A stretch of 64,000 nt of DNA, taken from contig CAUJHZ010000047.1 of NCBI GenBank assembly GCA_963205185.1, positions 1 through 64,000 on the forward strand. Reading direction: 5' to 3'. The stretch is from Planctomycetota bacterium. Its GTDB lineage: Bacteria; Planctomycetota; Phycisphaerae; Phycisphaerales; UBA5793. The position numbers and the translations under genes were made by a program. Position 1 is the first letter of the stretch. Each line of letters starts with the position of its first letter. The notes below the pieces were generated by a model, which saw only the letters and a list, made by a program, of their open reading frames with translations, searched no databases and was not told where the DNA came from. Shown here in pieces: positions 61,443-64,000 of this stretch.

Positions 61443-61652
61443 GGCCAAGTCTAACCGAAGGGGCCTGCGAGGCGACGGGGGCGGGGAACCGCCTCTCTGG
61501 ACGAGAATTTCGCGGCGGCGCAGCGGCCGGCGCGGACTCGTTGCCCTCACAGGCCGATATTCATAGAATCATGTTTCGCTCCTGACGCCCCGGCATAACC
61601 TCTGAAGAGAACCCGGACCGGGGGCGACAGTTCGCGTGAGGACCGGCCTGGC

Positions 61653-62753
61653 ATGACCATGACTGACCCGCAGGCAGTGAGTCAACCCGTGGAGCGCGTA
61701 AGCGCCAAGACGCGCCTGAAGTGGCTGCGCGACATGATGCTCATCCGCGAGTTCGAACTCCGGACGATGCAGGCGTACCAGGAGGCGAAGATCGGCGGCT
61801 TCTGCCACGTCTACATCGGGCAGGAGGCGTGCGCCGTCGGCTGCATCGCTGCGACCAACCCCGATGATCCCGTCATCACCGCCTACCGCGACCACGGCCA
61901 CGCCCTGGCGCGCGGCATGGAATCCCGCTACGCCATGGCCGAGATGTTCGGCAAGATCGGCGGCTGCGCCAAGGGCAAGGGCGGCTCGATGCACCTCTTC
62001 GACAAGCGCACCCACTTCTACGGCGGGCACGCGATCGTCGGCGGGCAGACTCCCCTCGGCGCAGGTCTCGCCTTTGCGACGCGCTATGAAAACGAGGTGC
62101 TCGGCGAAGGCAAGAAACGGGTGACGCTGTGCTTCCTCGGCGACGGCGCGCTCAACCAGGGCGCGCTGCACGAGGCCATGAACCTCTGCACCATTCTCGA
62201 ACTGCCCTGCATCTACGTTGTCGAAAACAACCGCTACTCGATGGGCACCTCGATCGAGCGGGGCACGTCGATGGCCGACGACCTGTCCACCAAGGCGGCG
62301 GCGTACGGCATGCCCTACTTCCAGGCCGACGGCATGGATGTGTGCGCGGTGTACAACGTCATGAAGCGCGTCGTCGATCGCATGCGCAGCGAGCAGCGGC
62401 CGGCGTTCGTCGAGATCAACACGTACCGGTACAAGGGTCACTCGATGTCGGACCCGCAGAAGTACCGCACCAAGGACGAGGTGTCCGAGTACGAAGCGAG
62501 CGATCCCATCCGCCGGCTGGCCGATGCGCTCATCGCGGCCGGCGCTCTGAACGAGGACGGCTTCAAGGAACTGAACCAGAGCGTTCGCGACGAAGTGCGC
62601 GATGCCATCAAGTGGGCGGAGCAGTCGCCTGAGCCCGATCCTGCTGCAGATCTGTACAGCGACGTCGTCACCGAGCCGTTCGGCGAATACGGGCCGACCA
62701 GCCTTCCCGAAATGTGCGATCACGAGCCCGGCGATGTGCCGGAGTCGCCCTAG
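61653..62753 (+). CDS. pdhA: Pyruvate dehydrogenase E1 component, alpha subunit
   Basis: A 366-residue E1 alpha: LIREFELRTMQAYQEAKIGGFCHVYIGQEA, AYRDHGHALARG, GKGGSMHLFD, GGHAIVGGQTPLGAGLA and the thiamine-diphosphate motif CFLGDGALNQGALHEAMNL...VVENNRYSM near residue 165-195, plus the YRYKGHSMSDP phosphorylation-loop region. It decarboxylates pyruvate with pdhB and pdhC. ATG 61653 or 61659 may be the start. Confidence 0.93.
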   Translation: MTMTDPQAVSQPVERVSAKTRLKWLRDMMLIREFELRTMQAYQEAKIGGFCHVYIGQEACAVGCIAATNPDDPVITAYRDHGHALARGMESRYAMAEMFGKIGGCAKGKGGSMHLFDKRTHFYGGHAIVGGQTPLGAGLAFATRYENEVLGEGKKRVTLCFLGDGALNQGALHEAMNLCTILELPCIYVVENNRYSMGTSIERGTSMADDLSTKAAAYGMPYFQADGMDVCAVYNVMKRVVDRMRSEQRPAFVEINTYRYKGHSMSDPQKYRTKDEVSEYEASDPIRRLADALIAAGALNEDGFKELNQSVRDEVRDAIKWAEQSPEPDPAADLYSDVVTEPFGEYGPTSLPEMCDHEPGDVPESP

Positions 62754-62807
62754 AGGTCGCGCCAGCGCTCGGCGGCGGGATCACAGTCATTGCTCAGAGA
62801 GATTCAC

Positions 62808-63806
62808 ATGGGTGCTGCGGTAGCCACACGTCAGATTCAGTTTCGCGAAGCGCTTCGCGAAGCCATGACCGAAGAGATGCGGCGCGACAAGCGCGTGTTT
62901 CTGATGGGAGAAGAAGTCGCGCAGTACCAGGGGGCGTACAAGGTCAGCCAGGGCATGCTCGATGAATTCGGCGAGAAGCGCGTCATTGATGTGCCCATCT
63001 CCGAGAACGGGTTTGCCGGGCTGGGCATCGGCGCCGCCATGATGGGGCTGCGGCCGATCATCGAATTCATGTCGTGGTCATTCTCGCTCGTGGCGGCGGA
63101 CCAGATTCTCAACAACGCGCCCAAGATGCTTTACATGTCCGGCGGGCAGTTCGGCTGTCCCATCGTGTTCCGCGGCAACGACGGCGCCGGCGGGCAACTC
63201 GGTTCGACGCACTCGTGGGCGGTCGAGGGCCTGTTCGCCAACGTGCCCGGTCTGCGCATTGTCATTCCCTCCACGCCTTACGACGCCAAGGGCCTGCTCA
63301 AGACGGCGATCCGCTGCAACGATCCCGTGTTCTTCCTCGAGTCCGAGCGCATGCTCGGCAACAAGGGTCCCGTGCCCGAGGAGGAATACCTCATCCCCTT
63401 CGGCCAGGCGGACATCAAGCGCGCCGGCGGCGACTGCACGCTGGTGAGTTTCGGCCGGCCGGTGCACTTCTGCCTCGAGGCTGCGGAGAAGCTGGCGGAG
63501 GAGGGCATCGAATGCGAAGTGATCGACGGCCGCACAATCCGGCCGCTCGACATGGACACGATCATCGAGAGTATCCGCAAGACGAACTATTGCGTGGTGG
63601 TGGATCAGTCGTGGCCATTCGGCTCGGTGGCGAGCGAGGTGGCGACGCAGATCTACGAGCGCGCGATGGATCATCTCGACAACCGCGTGTACCGCGTGTG
63701 CAGCGACGACGTGCCGGCACCCTACAGCAAGACGCTCGAGCAGGCGATGCTGCCCAACCCCGGCAAGATCATCAAGGCGGTAAAGCAGGCGATGTATCTC
63801 GAGTGA
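62808..63806 (+). CDS. pdhB: Pyruvate dehydrogenase E1 component, beta subunit
   Basis: A 332-residue E1 beta: REALREAMTEEMRRDKRVFLMGEEVAQYQGAYKV, PISENGFAGLGIGAAMMGLRPI, a QFGCPIVFRG strand and the C-terminal DGRTIRPLDMDTI and VVVDQSWPFGSVASEV segments. ATG 62808 is preferred over TTG 62790 because the AGAGAGA site at 62796-62801 would lie between them. It follows pdhA by 54 bases. Confidence 0.93.
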   Translation: MGAAVATRQIQFREALREAMTEEMRRDKRVFLMGEEVAQYQGAYKVSQGMLDEFGEKRVIDVPISENGFAGLGIGAAMMGLRPIIEFMSWSFSLVAADQILNNAPKMLYMSGGQFGCPIVFRGNDGAGGQLGSTHSWAVEGLFANVPGLRIVIPSTPYDAKGLLKTAIRCNDPVFFLESERMLGNKGPVPEEEYLIPFGQADIKRAGGDCTLVSFGRPVHFCLEAAEKLAEEGIECEVIDGRTIRPLDMDTIIESIRKTNYCVVVDQSWPFGSVASEVATQIYERAMDHLDNRVYRVCSDDVPAPYSKTLEQAMLPNPGKIIKAVKQAMYLE

Positions 63807-63879
63807 CATGGAAGTCTGGCTGATGGCCGTCGGTAGCAGCCGACGGTTCTCGTAACGACACTTTTCAGCGGGTGAAGCG

Positions 63880-64000
63880 ATGGCGATTGAAATCAAAATG
63901 CCTCGTCTGTCGGACACGATGGAGCAAGGCACGCTCGTCAAGTGGCACGTGAAGGAAGGCCAGCAGGTCGAGTCGGGCCAGGTGCTCGCGGACATTGAGA
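63880..64000 (+). CDS. pdhC: Pyruvate dehydrogenase E2 component, N-terminal fragment
   Basis: The first 40 codons of a dihydrolipoamide acetyltransferase, cut by the window end. A lipoyl domain begins [19 protein letters not shown] and runs on through [19 protein letters not shown], the outer strands around the lipoylation hairpin. The lysine itself lies beyond the end. It follows pdhB by 73 bases in the same operon. Confidence 0.9.
   Translation, partial: MAIEIKMPRLSDTMEQGTLVKWHVKEGQQVESGQVLADIE

Overview
The window is GC-rich, densely coded bacterial DNA. It most likely comes from a planctomycete, and the class Phycisphaerae is my best guess. The pointers are an exosortase locus with CTERM-tagged exported proteins, large secreted beta-propeller proteins that share a C-terminal module, a small membrane protein ending in a CxxCGYDLRG...CPxCG zinc ribbon, and many non-ATG starts in tightly overlapping genes. 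This placement rests on gene content, not on a phylogenetic marker.

Layout. (1) Positions 1-685: the 5' end of an IS5-type transposase gene and a methyltransferase that may be truncated by it. (2) 911-31618: about 30 kb of 26 same-strand genes, 13 of whose 25 junctions are 4-base NTGA overlaps. It is an exopolysaccharide locus with a flippase, a lipopolysaccharide-kinase-like protein, a polymerase/ligase-like membrane protein, a CDP-sugar cassette (rfbF, two reductase/epimerases, an RfbC-like epimerase), an L-2-hydroxyglutarate oxidase homologue, glycosyltransferases, a full GDP-D-glycero-D-manno-heptose set (gmhA, hddA, gmhB, hddC-like), galE and a UDP-HexNAc dehydrogenase. It then runs into a pseudo-nucleotidyltransferase, the exosortase, EpsI, a Wzz/BY-kinase-like protein, a sugar-phosphate transferase and a giant TPR protein. 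(3) 32159-34388: three exported proteins with a [IV]PLP[AV]PV CTERM tail, the probable exosortase substrates. Two of them carry a Cys...Gln pair that fits an internal thioester (TED/TQXA) domain. (4) 34684-35055: tRNA-Gly(CCC) and a frameshifted remnant of a family 4 glycosyltransferase.

(5) 35233-43406, minus strand: a CusCBA-type heavy-metal efflux operon whose adaptor and partner protein carry TRASH/YHS-like CC-x2-C modules. (6) 43543-49276: an NTF2-like lipoprotein and an M14 carboxypeptidase, then a SpoIIAA-like protein, an alpha/beta hydrolase and a secreted protein. (7) 49387-57768, minus strand: a run encoding a zinc-ribbon membrane protein, an exported haloalkane-dehalogenase-like hydrolase, three Kelch-Ig proteins and one FG-GAP protein. 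The three Kelch proteins and the secreted protein at 48257-49276 end in the same four-cysteine module. (8) 57869-64000: housekeeping genes: tRNA-Ser(GGA), truB, a tRNA-binding protein, a HIT protein, an HTH-receiver regulator, tsaB and the pdhA-pdhB-pdhC operon, the last cut by the window end.

How it fits together: sugar nucleotides made by the CDP-, GDP-heptose and UDP-branches feed the glycosyltransferases. The repeat unit starts on a lipid carrier by the sugar-phosphate transferase, is flipped and polymerised, and chain length is set by the Wzz/kinase protein. The exosortase then probably processes the CTERM proteins so that they join the same extracellular matrix.
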